From positions 62,001 through 126,000 of the forward strand of contig NZ_BOOU01000036.1 of NCBI RefSeq assembly GCF_016863395.1: a stretch of DNA of 64,000 nt, read 5' to 3'. The notes beneath the pieces were generated by a model. The model did no database searches. It was not told the origin of the DNA and saw only the letters and a list, made by a program, of their open reading frames with translations. The translations under genes and the position numbers were made by a program. How positions within the stretch are numbered: the stretch's first letter is position 1; each line of letters begins with the position of its first letter. Shown one piece after another: positions 36,120 to 44,222 of this stretch. The DNA is from Sphaerisporangium rufum. Its GTDB lineage: Bacteria; Actinomycetota; Actinomycetes; Streptosporangiales; Streptosporangiaceae.

Positions 36120-38665
36120 CAAGCCCCCCGAAGGTCCAGAGCGATGTCGAGCGCGGGCGCGGAATGGGTCAGCGCGCCCACAGCAAGGTAGTCAACACCG
36201 GTTCGGGCCACATCACGAGCCGATTCCAGGGTGAGACCGCCGCTGGCCTCCAGCCGGGCGCGCCCGGCCACCAGGCGGACCGCCTCGGCCAACTCGGCGA
36301 CGGTGAAGTTGTCCAGCAGGATCTCCTCGGCGCCCTCGGCGAGCACCGGCTCGATCTGGTCGATCCGGTCCACCTCCACCTCGATCGGCAGCCCGGGGTG
36401 GGCCTGGCGCACCGCCCGGAACGCCTCGGCGACCCCGCCGGCCGCCACGACGTGGTTGTCCTTGATCAGGGCGGCGTCGGACAGCGACATCCGGTGGTTG
36501 GTCCCGCCGCCGCAGCGCACCGCGTACTTCTCCAGCGCCCGCAGGCCGGGCAGCGTCTTGCGGCTGTCCCGGACGCGCGCGCCGGTGCCGGCGATCGCCT
36601 GGACCCAGCGGTCGGTGAGGCTGGCGACCCCGGACAGGTGGGTGAGCAGGTTGAGCGCCGTGCGCTCGGCGGTCAGCAGGTCGCGCACCGGCCCGGTGAC
36701 GGTCATCAGCACGTCGCCGCGCCGGACGCGCTCGCCGTCCTTGACCGGGCGGTCGGCGGTGAGCCGGCCCGCCGAGCAGATCGCGAACACGGCCTCGGCG
36801 ACCGCCAGCCCGGCCACCACGCCGTCCGCCCGTGCCACCACGTCGGCGGCGGCGACCTGGCCGGCCGGGACGGTGGCGCTCGTGGTCACGTCGCCGTCGG
36901 CGGTGACATCCTCGGCCAGCGCCACGCCGGCCAGGGCCAGGACCGCCGCCGGATCCAGCCCGGCTCCGGCCAGCTCCGCCTCGACCCGCTGCGGGAGCCG
37001 GGCCGCGCCCTGCTCCTCGTGCCGCCGGTAGTTCATGGTCAGTCCCTTCTCGGTCAGGGTCAGGTCGAGGTGCCCGGACCACCAGGCATCATCGCGGGCC
37101 GGGAAATCCTCCCGCCAGTGCGACCCGCGGGTCTCCTCGCGGGCCGCGGCGGCGGTGACGAGCGCGGTGGCCACGGTGAGCAGGTTGGTGGCCTCCCAGG
37201 ACTCGGTGCACGGCTGGACGGCGACCGGGGTCCACCGGGCGTCCAGCAGCCCGGCGGTGACCTCGGCCAGGCTGCGCCCGCTGCGGAGCACGCCCGCGCC
37301 GGCGCTCATCCGGGCCTGAACGCGCGGGCGCACCCGGGGGTCGGCCAGGCCGGTGGCCCGGCCGTCGGTAACCGGCTCGCCGGGCGCGGGCCGGGCGGCG
37401 GCCAGCGCGGCGGCGATGCGCTCGGCGAAGACCAGGCCTTCCAGCAGCGAGTTGGACGCCAGGCGGTTGGCGCCGTGCACGCCGGTGCAGGCCACCTCGC
37501 CGCACGCGTACAGCCCCGGCACGCTGGTACGCCCGTGCCGGTCGGTGCGGACGCCGCCGCTGGCGTAGTGCGCGGCCGGCGCGACCGGGATGGGTTCGCG
37601 CACCGGGTCGATGCCGTGCTCGCGGCAGATGGCGTGGATCGTGGGGAACCGGGAGCGCCACTTGTCCGCGCCGAAGTGCCGGGCGTCCAGGAAGACGTGC
37701 TCGGCCCCGGTCTCCAGCATCCGCCGCATGATCGCCTTGGCGACCACGTCCCGCGGGGCGAGCTCGGCCAACTCGTGCGTGCCGAGCATGAAGCGCTCGC
37801 CCGCCCCGTCCACCAGGTAGGCGCCCTCGCCGCGCACCGCCTCGGAGATCAGCGGCTGCTGGCCGGTGGAGTCGCCGCCGAGCCACAGCACGGTCGGGTG
37901 GAACTGGACGAACTCCAGGTCGCGGACGACCGCGCCGGCGCGCAGCGCGAGGGCGACCCCGTCGCCGGTGGAGACCGCGGGGTTGGTGGTCGCCGCGTAC
38001 ACCTGGCCCATGCCGCCGGTGGCGAGCACGACCGCGCCGGCCCGGACGGCTCCCACGCCGTCGCGGGCGCCCTCGCCCATGACGTGCAGGGTGACGCCGC
38101 AGGCGGCCCCGGCGGCGTCGGTGAGCAGGTCGAGCACCAGGGCGTGCTCGATGACCTCGATCCGGCCGCGCGCCACCTCCGCCCGTACCGCCTCGATCAG
38201 CGCGCGCTGCACCTCGGCGCCGGTGGCGTCGCCGCCGGCGTGCACGATGCGGTCGCGTCGGTGGCCGCCCTCCCGGGTGAGCTGGAGCCCGCCGTCCGGC
38301 CCCCGGTCGAAGCGGGCGCCCCGGCCGATCAGCCGGCCGAGCGCGGCCGGGCCCTCGGTGACCAGGGTGCGCACCGCCGCCTCGTCGCACAGGCCGACGC
38401 CGGCGACGAGCGTGTCGCCGAGATGGTCGGCGGGGGAATCGGCGGAGTCGAGCACCGCGGCGATGCCGCCCTGCGCCCAGCGGGTGGACCCGGCGGACAG
38501 CACGTCCTTGGTGACCACCAGGACGCGTGCGTCCGGGACGAGCTCGGTGTAGCGCAGGGCGACGGTGAGCCCGGCGACGCCGGAACCGACCACGACGACG
38601 TCGGCGTGCCCGGTCCAGCCGGGGTCCGGTGCGGTCAGCCGCCGGGGGATGGGCGGGTGGGTCAT
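36119..38665 (-). CDS. NadB-NadC fusion: L-aspartate oxidase plus quinolinate phosphoribosyltransferase
   Basis: One uninterrupted 848-codon frame covers two consecutive NAD steps. Residues 1-543 are L-aspartate oxidase: GSGVAGLTVAL for FAD, STRWAQGGIAAV, EGGHRRDRIVHAGGDATG, ANRLASNSLLEGLVFA. Residues 544-848 are NadC: TALNLLTHLSGVASLTDRW, RDSRKTLPGLRALEKYAV and IKDNHV. At Met544 (ATG 37036) GAAGGGA lies upstream, so NadC might also be made alone. The start ATG 38665 has AAGGGAG. No quinolinate synthase (nadA) is here. coaX overlaps the 3' end by one base. I withhold a single symbol (nadB/nadC). Confidence 0.9.
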   Translation of the reverse strand: MTHPPIPRRLTAPDPGWTGHADVVVVGSGVAGLTVALRYTELVPDARVLVVTKDVLSAGSTRWAQGGIAAVLDSADSPADHLGDTLVAGVGLCDEAAVRTLVTEGPAALGRLIGRGARFDRGPDGGLQLTREGGHRRDRIVHAGGDATGAEVQRALIEAVRAEVARGRIEVIEHALVLDLLTDAAGAACGVTLHVMGEGARDGVGAVRAGAVVLATGGMGQVYAATTNPAVSTGDGVALALRAGAVVRDLEFVQFHPTVLWLGGDSTGQQPLISEAVRGEGAYLVDGAGERFMLGTHELAELAPRDVVAKAIMRRMLETGAEHVFLDARHFGADKWRSRFPTIHAICREHGIDPVREPIPVAPAAHYASGGVRTDRHGRTSVPGLYACGEVACTGVHGANRLASNSLLEGLVFAERIAAALAAARPAPGEPVTDGRATGLADPRVRPRVQARMSAGAGVLRSGRSLAEVTAGLLDARWTPVAVQPCTESWEATNLLTVATALVTAAAAREETRGSHWREDFPARDDAWWSGHLDLTLTEKGLTMNYRRHEEQGAARLPQRVEAELAGAGLDPAAVLALAGVALAEDVTADGDVTTSATVPAGQVAAADVVARADGVVAGLAVAEAVFAICSAGRLTADRPVKDGERVRRGDVLMTVTGPVRDLLTAERTALNLLTHLSGVASLTDRWVQAIAGTGARVRDSRKTLPGLRALEKYAVRCGGGTNHRMSLSDAALIKDNHVVAAGGVAEAFRAVRQAHPGLPIEVEVDRIDQIEPVLAEGAEEILLDNFTVAELAEAVRLVAGRARLEASGGLTLESARDVARTGVDYLAVGALTHSAPALDIALDLRGA

Positions 38666-38681
38666 GGGGCGCTCCCTTATT

Positions 38682-38696
38682 TCGTCAATATGACGA
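38682..38696. promoter_or_regulatory. Operator-like inverted repeat ahead of nadB-nadC
   Basis: TCGTCA-ATA-TGACGA is a perfect dyad, 17 bp upstream of the start, inside a low-GC patch that must be the promoter. By position it is a candidate NrtR- or similar NAD-responsive site. Confidence 0.55.
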
Positions 38697-38746
38697 TAAA
38701 GCATGGCCGGGAGTGTCCTCACCGCGGGTGCCCCCCGCGATCGCCG

Positions 38747-39616
38747 TCAGGTCAGGCTCACCTCGACATTGTCGATCAGCCGGGTGCCGCCCACCCGGGC
38801 CGCCACCGCCAGCACGGCCGGCCCGCGGTGACCGGCGGCCACCGGGGTGAACGTGGCGGGGTCGGCCAGCGTCAGGTAGTCCAGGACCAGCGGCGGATCG
38901 GCGCGCGCCGCCCGGTCCAGCACCTCCCCCGCCGCCCGCAGCACCTCCTGCGGGCGGTGGTGCCCGGCACCGGCGCGCAGCGCGGCCGACAGGGCCAGGG
39001 CCGTCCCCCGGTCGGCGGCCGACAGGTAGCGGTTGCGGCTGGACATCGCCAGGCCGTCCGGCTCGCGCAGCGTGGCGCCGGCGACGATCTCTACCGGGAC
39101 GTCCAGGTCGGCGACCATGCGGCGGATCAGCGCCAGCTGCTGGGCGTCCTTGCGGCCGAACACCGCGACGTCCGGGCGGACGAGGTTGAACAGCTTCAGC
39201 ACCACGGTGAGGACGCCGTCGAAGTGGCCGGGACGGAAGGCGCCCTCGGCCACCGTGCCCATCTCACCGGCCGCGACGCTCACCTGCCGATCCGGCAGGT
39301 ACATCGCCTCGACGGCCGGGGCGAACACCAGCCCGGCGCCCTCGGCGGCGCACACCGCGAGATCTGCGTCGAAGGTCCGGGGATAGCGCGAATAGTCTTC
39401 GGCCGGGCCGAACTGCAGCGGGTTGACGAAGATGCTCACCGCGACGTGCCGGGCGTGCTCGCGGGCCAGCCTGATCAGCGAGCGGTGCCCCTCGTGCAGG
39501 GCCCCCATGGTCGGCACCAGGGCCAGCGTTCCCCCCGGCGGCCCGCCGGTCCCGACGCCCAGGGCCGTCCGGGCCGCGTCCAGTTCGGCACGGTCTCCGG
39601 CGACGATCACGTCCAC
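38747..39616 (-). CDS. panC: Pantoate-beta-alanine ligase
   Basis: A 289-residue enzyme joining pantoate and beta-alanine with ATP to make pantothenate. The HxGH-type nucleotidyl site is in [65 protein letters not shown] and the KMSKS-like SSRNRYL loop follow in order. The GTG at 39616 has GGGAGGG upstream. It is second in the run DUF2520-panC-nadB/C-coaX. panB and panD are not in view. Confidence 0.96.
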   Translation of the reverse strand: MDVIVAGDRAELDAARTALGVGTGGPPGGTLALVPTMGALHEGHRSLIRLAREHARHVAVSIFVNPLQFGPAEDYSRYPRTFDADLAVCAAEGAGLVFAPAVEAMYLPDRQVSVAAGEMGTVAEGAFRPGHFDGVLTVVLKLFNLVRPDVAVFGRKDAQQLALIRRMVADLDVPVEIVAGATLREPDGLAMSSRNRYLSAADRGTALALSAALRAGAGHHRPQEVLRAAGEVLDRAARADPPLVLDYLTLADPATFTPVAAGHRGPAVLAVAARVGGTRLIDNVEVSLT

Positions 39617-39707
39617 GCCTGTCCCTCCCGGCTGCTGTCGGCCCGCGCCGGCCGCGCGGGGCGCGCCCCACGCTAGTGCGCCCGCCCCGCCGCCGCACCG
39701 GGCGGGA

Positions 39708-40598
39708 TCAGGTCCAGGAATTGCCGCCGAGGGCGTCCAGGAGACGTTCGGCGGCCTCCGGCTTGAGCAGGCCGGCGGCGAGCGCGCGGTCGGCGGTGAG
39801 CCGGGCCAGGGCCACGTAGGCGTCGGCCGCCTCCGGGGCGGCGAGGATGAGCGCGTCGACGTGCTTGCGCACCGTGCCGGCGTCGCCGCGCACGACCGGG
39901 CCGGTGAGCCCGGCCAGGCCCAGCCGCAGGGCGTTGTCCAGCGACGCGCCGAGCAGCGGGCCCAGCATGCGCCCGGGATGGTCCACGCCGATCTTCTTCA
40001 GCAGCTCCTGGGACTCGGCGATCAGCGTGACCATGTGGTTCGCCGCCTGGGCGAGCGCCGCGTGGTAGAGCGGGCGGTCGGGGTCGGCGATCCACACCGG
40101 CTCGCCGCCCATCTCGATCACCAGCGCCTCGGCGACCGGCCGCAGCTGCTCGGGTGCGGTCACCCCGAACGAGCAGCCGCCGATGCGGCGCAGATCGTCG
40201 TCGCGCCCGGTGAAGGTCATCACCGGGTGCAGCGCGAAGGGGATCGCGCCCCGGCCCACCGCCGCGTCCAGCACGGCCAGGCCGTACGCGCCGCTGGTGT
40301 GCGCGAGCATCTTGCCCCGCAGGTCCACGCCGGCGGCGGCGAGCCCGGCCACCAGGCCGGGGAGCACGTCGTCCGGCACGGTGAGGAGCACCAGCTCGGC
40401 GCGGCGGATCACCTCGTCGGGCGGGGAGAGGGACACGCCGAGCCGCTCGGCGGCCCGCCGGCCGGAGGCGTCGGACACCCCGGCCGCGGCCACGACGCGG
40501 TGACCGGCCTGCGCGAGCGCGGCGCCGAGGGCGGATCCCACCCGTCCGGCGCCGAGCACCCCGACCGCCAGGCGCCCGGGGCGGTCGCTTGTCTCCAT
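39708..40598 (-). CDS. Rossmann-like/DUF2520 protein upstream of panC
   Basis: A 296-residue protein. An N-terminal NAD(P)-type Rossmann fold ([22 protein letters not shown]) is followed by the helical DUF2520 domain ([10 protein letters not shown], then [18 protein letters not shown]). The layout imitates ketopantoate reductase and 6-phosphogluconate dehydrogenase. Orthologues such as mycobacterial Rv3603c sit next to panC, so a role in pantothenate synthesis is plausible but unproven to my knowledge. The ATG at 40598 is the first in frame. A 91-bp gap separates it from panC. Confidence 0.82.
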   Translation of the reverse strand: METSDRPGRLAVGVLGAGRVGSALGAALAQAGHRVVAAAGVSDASGRRAAERLGVSLSPPDEVIRRAELVLLTVPDDVLPGLVAGLAAAGVDLRGKMLAHTSGAYGLAVLDAAVGRGAIPFALHPVMTFTGRDDDLRRIGGCSFGVTAPEQLRPVAEALVIEMGGEPVWIADPDRPLYHAALAQAANHMVTLIAESQELLKKIGVDHPGRMLGPLLGASLDNALRLGLAGLTGPVVRGDAGTVRKHVDALILAAPEAADAYVALARLTADRALAAGLLKPEAAERLLDALGGNSWT

Positions 40599-40796
40599 CG
40601 CCTACCGTCCACTTTCGACGAAACACACTCGCCCGACCAGCGTAACGGCCGCCGGTCAGGGACCGCCGCGCCGCTCCGGCAGGCTCTCGCACGACGGCCG
40701 AACCCGGCAAGCGTGCGTTTCTACATATAAGCCATAAGCCCTCAGCCTGCGGCGCTCGGCGGTGGCCGGCCGCCGGCCTTGGTAACGTCCCATGCC

Positions 40797-41765
40797 GTGT
40801 GGATGACCTGGCGGGAGGCCATGCGCCGTGCCCTGTACGGCGAGAACGGTTTCTACCTCCGGGAGCGCCCCCGCGGCCATTTCCGCACCTCGGTGAGCGC
40901 CACCCCGGCGTTCGGCCGGGCGGTGCTGCGCCTGCTGACCACGGTGGACGACACGCTCGGCCGCCCGGCCCGGCTCGACCTGGTGGACGTCGGCTCGGGG
41001 GACGGCTCGCTGCTCACCCAGGTGCTGCACGCCGCCGCCGGCACCCCGGCGGCCGGCCGGCTCCACCCGGTGGCGGTGGACCTGTCGCCCCGCCCCGCGG
41101 ACCTGGACCCGGCCGTCACCTGGTCGGCCACCCTGCCCGAGTCGATCACCGGGCTGGTGGTCGCCAACGAGTGGCTGGACAACATCCCGCTGGACGTGGT
41201 GGAGGCCGCTCCCTGCGGGCCACGGGTGGTGCTGGTCGACCCGGCGACCGGCGCCGAACGGCTGGGCGGCCCGCCGGACGAGGCGGACGCGCGCTGGCTC
41301 GCCCGGTGGTGGCCGCTCGGCGCCACCGGCCGGCGCGCCGAGGTCGGCCGGCCGCGCGACGCGGCCTGGGCCGCGGTGATCCGGCGGCTGGCGGGCGGCC
41401 TGGCGGTGGCCGCCGACTACGCGCACGCGGCGGGCGGGCGGCCGCCCGGCGGCACCCTGGCGGGTTACCGGGACGGTGCCCGCGTCCCGGCCGTGCCGGA
41501 CGGGTCGTGCGACATCACCGCGCACGTCGCGCTGGACGCCTGCGCGGCGGCCGGCGAGCGGGCCGGGGCGACGGCCACCACGCTGCGCACCCAGCGGGAC
41601 GCGTTACGCGAGCTGGGCGTCGTCGGCGCCCGGCCACCGCTGGCCCTGGCCGGCACCGACCCGGGCGGCTACCTCCGGGCGCTGGCCCGGGCGGGCGAGG
41701 ACGCCGAGCTGATCGACCCGGCCGGCCTCGGCGGGTTCGGCTGGCTCAGCCAGTGGCGGCGCTGA
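40797..41765 (+). CDS. MidA-family (NDUFAF7-like) SAM-dependent methyltransferase
   Basis: A 322-residue methyltransferase of the PF02636 type. The N-terminal GENGFYLRERPRGHFRTSVS and TPAFGRAVLRLL mirror the family's Y-Y/F-T-A-P-E-x-S-x-x-F-G-x-x region. SAM motif I is DLVDVGSGDGSLL. The signature strand is VVANEWLDNIPLDVVE. NDUFAF7, the human member, dimethylates an arginine of NDUFS2. The GTG 40797 is set by TAACGT (40783-40788) 8 nt upstream. Its 3' end overlaps the convergent P450 gene by 20 bp. The NuoD paralogue at 45600 is the obvious candidate substrate. Confidence 0.78.
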   Translation: MWMTWREAMRRALYGENGFYLRERPRGHFRTSVSATPAFGRAVLRLLTTVDDTLGRPARLDLVDVGSGDGSLLTQVLHAAAGTPAAGRLHPVAVDLSPRPADLDPAVTWSATLPESITGLVVANEWLDNIPLDVVEAAPCGPRVVLVDPATGAERLGGPPDEADARWLARWWPLGATGRRAEVGRPRDAAWAAVIRRLAGGLAVAADYAHAAGGRPPGGTLAGYRDGARVPAVPDGSCDITAHVALDACAAAGERAGATATTLRTQRDALRELGVVGARPPLALAGTDPGGYLRALARAGEDAELIDPAGLGGFGWLSQWRR

Positions 41766-42975
41766 CCGCCGGCCGCCCGGTGGCCACCTTGAGCGAGGTG
41801 AGCCCGCGGATGACGTAGTTCGGCGCCCAGGACGGCTCCTCGACGAGCTCCATCTCCGGGGCGGCCCGCAGCAGCGCCCCGAACGACTCGATCAGCTCGA
41901 TCCGGGCCAGCGGCGCCCCCAGGCAGTAATGGATGCCCGCACCGAAAGAGATGTGCGGATTGTCCACCCGGCCAAGATCCAGCCGGTCCGGCTCGGCGAA
42001 GACCTCCGGGTCGCGGTTCGCCGAGCCGAACAGCAGCGCCACCTCCGCGCCCCGCGGGACGCGCACGCCACCGATCTCCACGTCCTCGAACACCCAGCGC
42101 TCGAAGAGCTGCAACGGCGTGTCCCAGCGCATCAGCTCCTCGACGGCCCGGGGCAGCAGCGCCGGGTCCGCGCGCAGCCGGGCCAGCTCGCCGGGGTTGC
42201 GGAACAGCGACCACCAGCCGTTGCCGGTCACGTTCACCGTCGCCTCGTGGCCGGCGTTGAGCAGCAGGACGCAGGTGCCGACCAGCTCGTCCTCGGTCAG
42301 CCGGTCCCCCTCGTCCACCACCCGGGCCAGCGCGCTGATCAGGTCGTCGCCCGGCTCGCGGCGGCGCTCGGCGGCCAGGGACCGCAGGTAGCCGGCGAAC
42401 TCCTCGGCGGCCCGGGCCGCCCGGTGCTGCGTCTCGACCGGCGGGTTGAGCTCATACATGCCGCAGATGTCCGCCGACCAGGGCCGCAGCAGGTGGCGGT
42501 CGGCCGGCGGGATGCCGAGCATCTCGGCGATCACCGTCACCGGCAGCGGCTCGGCCACCTCGGCGATCAGGTCGCCGCCGCCGCGGGCGACGAACGCGTC
42601 CACCAGGCCGCCGGCGATGCGGCGCACCCGGGGCCGCAGCTCCTCGACCATGCGCGGGGTGAACGCCCGGGACACCAGGCGGCGCAGCCGGGTGTGCACC
42701 GGCGGCTCCACGTCCAGCATGCCGGCCCGGGTCACCCGCCAGAACGGCTCCTGGAAGGCCGGCTCGGGCTCGCGGCCGAACTCCTCGTGCGTGGCGACGT
42801 GCAGGTAGGAGCGGCCGAGCCGCCGGTCGCGCAGCGCCGCGTTGACGTCGCGGTGCCGGGCGACCAGCCACTGCCCGGTCGGCTCGAAGAAGCTCACCGG
42901 CGCGCTGTCACGCAGCTCCCGGTAGGCGTCGTAGGGATGGGCGACGAACTCCGGACTCCACGGGTCGAAAACCAC
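41746..42975 (-). CDS. Cytochrome P450
   Basis: A 409-residue soluble bacterial (class I) P450. The I-helix oxygen-binding motif is NAGHEATVN, the K-helix ExxR is EELMR, and the heme loop SFGAGIHYCLGAPLARIE has the thiolate Cys351. The GTG 42975 lies 6 nt after TACCAT (42982-42987), suggesting its own leaderless promoter, although terC ends only 48 bp upstream on the same strand. No ferredoxin or reductase gene is adjacent and no biosynthetic cluster surrounds it, so the substrate is open. Confidence 0.95.
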   Translation of the reverse strand: MVFDPWSPEFVAHPYDAYRELRDSAPVSFFEPTGQWLVARHRDVNAALRDRRLGRSYLHVATHEEFGREPEPAFQEPFWRVTRAGMLDVEPPVHTRLRRLVSRAFTPRMVEELRPRVRRIAGGLVDAFVARGGGDLIAEVAEPLPVTVIAEMLGIPPADRHLLRPWSADICGMYELNPPVETQHRAARAAEEFAGYLRSLAAERRREPGDDLISALARVVDEGDRLTEDELVGTCVLLLNAGHEATVNVTGNGWWSLFRNPGELARLRADPALLPRAVEELMRWDTPLQLFERWVFEDVEIGGVRVPRGAEVALLFGSANRDPEVFAEPDRLDLGRVDNPHISFGAGIHYCLGAPLARIELIESFGALLRAAPEMELVEEPSWAPNYVIRGLTSLKVATGRPAVSAATG

Positions 42976-43023
42976 CAGACCATGGTAAACACCCCGGTGG
43001 CCGCCCGGGGCGGCCCCGGCGGA

Positions 43024-43899
43024 TCAGGACTTCGGCGCGGCCCCGGCCCCGGACCCGGGCTCGGTCTCGGCCCTGACCTCGGGCCGGGCCTCGGACCGGG
43101 CCTCGGGCCTGGACCCGGGCTCGGTCTCGGACGTGGCCTCGGACCCGGGCTCCGACTCGTAACGCTCGTGCAGCTGGACCGGCCGCTGCCGGCCGGCCTT
43201 GCGGCGGGACCGGATGTTCAGCAGCTCGACGCCGAGCGCGAAGGCCATCGAGAAGTAGATGTAGCCCTTGGCGATGTGCTGCTCGAAGCCCTCGGCGATC
43301 AGCACCACCCCGATCAGCACCAGGAAGGCCAGCGCCAGCATCTTGATGCTGGGGTGCCGCTCGACGAACTCGCTGATGGGCTTGGCCGCGACCAGCATCA
43401 CCCCGACCGCGACGACCACCGCGGCGATCATCACGCCGATCTCGTCCACCATGCCGACCGCGGTGATCACCGAGTCCAGCGAGAACACCACGTCCAGCAG
43501 CATGATCTGCACCAGCACCCCGGTGAAGGACACCGCGGCCGCCTTGCCGCCGGAGTGACCCGACCCGCCCTCCAGGCTGTCGCCGATCTCGAAGGCGCTC
43601 TTGCCCAGCAGGAACAGCCCGCCGAGGATCAGGATCAGGTCACGCCCGGATATCTCCTGCCCGAGCACCTCGAACAGCGGCGCGGTCAGCCGGATCACCC
43701 ACGACAGCGCGAGCAGCAGGGCCAGCCGGCTCACCAGGGCCAGCGCCAGGCCCAGCTTGCGGGCCTTGTCCCGCTGCTCGGCGGGCAGCTTCCCGCTCAG
43801 GATCGAGATGAAGATGATGTTGTCGATGCCGAGGACGATCTCAAGTGCGACCAGGGTGAGAAACCCGATCCAGATCTGCGGGTCTGCCACCCATGCCAT
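43024..43899 (-). CDS. TerC-family integral membrane protein with repetitive acidic tail
   Basis: A 291-residue protein with about seven TM helices. The TerC hallmarks are EIVLGIDNIIFISIL (acidic-Asn helix) and the second copy MLLDVVFSLDSVITAVGM. TerC proteins export or handle metals, notably manganese, and are named for tellurite resistance. The ATG 43899 has GGAGG 8 nt upstream; an earlier GTG or ATG would add a Pro/Arg stretch. The last ~50 residues are low complexity (EPGSEATSETEPGSRPEARS), absent from typical TerC. No yybP-ykoY riboswitch is visible upstream. Confidence 0.9.
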   Translation of the reverse strand: MAWVADPQIWIGFLTLVALEIVLGIDNIIFISILSGKLPAEQRDKARKLGLALALVSRLALLLALSWVIRLTAPLFEVLGQEISGRDLILILGGLFLLGKSAFEIGDSLEGGSGHSGGKAAAVSFTGVLVQIMLLDVVFSLDSVITAVGMVDEIGVMIAAVVVAVGVMLVAAKPISEFVERHPSIKMLALAFLVLIGVVLIAEGFEQHIAKGYIYFSMAFALGVELLNIRSRRKAGRQRPVQLHERYESEPGSEATSETEPGSRPEARSEARPEVRAETEPGSGAGAAPKS

Positions 43900-44046
43900 C
43901 GCTGTTCCTCCGGAGATCGTGAAGGCCCCACCCGCCCGGCGCGGGTAGGGCATGCCACCTCAACGCTCCAGGGGGCGGCAAAGTTCGCGACCCGCCGCGA
44001 AGATTTACCCGTTTCGGAAGGTTGCGCCGGCGCCGGGCCGGTGGGT

Positions 44047-44052
44047 TATAGT
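44047..44052 (+). promoter_or_regulatory. -10 element of the SAM-IV riboswitch transcript
   Basis: TATAGT lies 8-10 nt before the 5' end of the predicted riboswitch, which places transcription start at about 44060. No clear -35 is seen. Confidence 0.6.
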
Positions 44053-44059
44053 CCCGGTA

Positions 44060-44178
44060 GGTCATGAGTGCCAGCGTCAAGCCCCGGCTCGCTGGCCGGC
44101 AACCCTCGCGCTCGCGGCGGGGTGCCCCGGGTGAGGACCAGGTCCGGCACGAGGTGTGCCGGACAAGCGCGGGCTCCG
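44060..44178 (+). ncRNA. SAM-IV riboswitch
   Basis: The leader contains the strongly conserved SAM-IV core: GGTCATGAGTGCCAGCGTCA (from 44060), AGCCCCGGCTCGCTGGCCGG (44080-44099) and CAACCCTC (44100-44107). A variable stem then precedes GGGGTGCCCCGGGTGAGGAC (44119-44138) and a 3' pseudoknot stem CCGGCACGAGGTGTGCCGG (44144-44162). SAM-IV is an actinobacterial SAM-sensing off-switch upstream of sulfur genes. The downstream SD (AGGAGG, 44211-44216) is preceded by CCTC, which could sequester it. Identified by motif recall, without a covariance search. Confidence 0.88.
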
Positions 44179-44222
44179 TCACCTAACGCCATGCCGGGGT
44201 CCCATGACCTCAGGAGGCAGGC

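Noticed and set aside
36119-38665. A sequencing frameshift or missed stop creating the nadB-nadC fusion
   Set aside because: Both halves are in one frame with all motifs intact and a natural-looking junction; a lost stop by point mutation is simpler than an indel. Raw reads could still overturn this.
41746-42975. A secondary-metabolite cluster around the P450
   Set aside because: Neighbours are TerC, a MidA-like methyltransferase and cofactor genes; no core biosynthetic enzyme is present.
43900-44046. A manganese (yybP-ykoY) riboswitch upstream of TerC
   Set aside because: I looked for the conserved GGGGAGUA-type core on the minus strand and did not find it.
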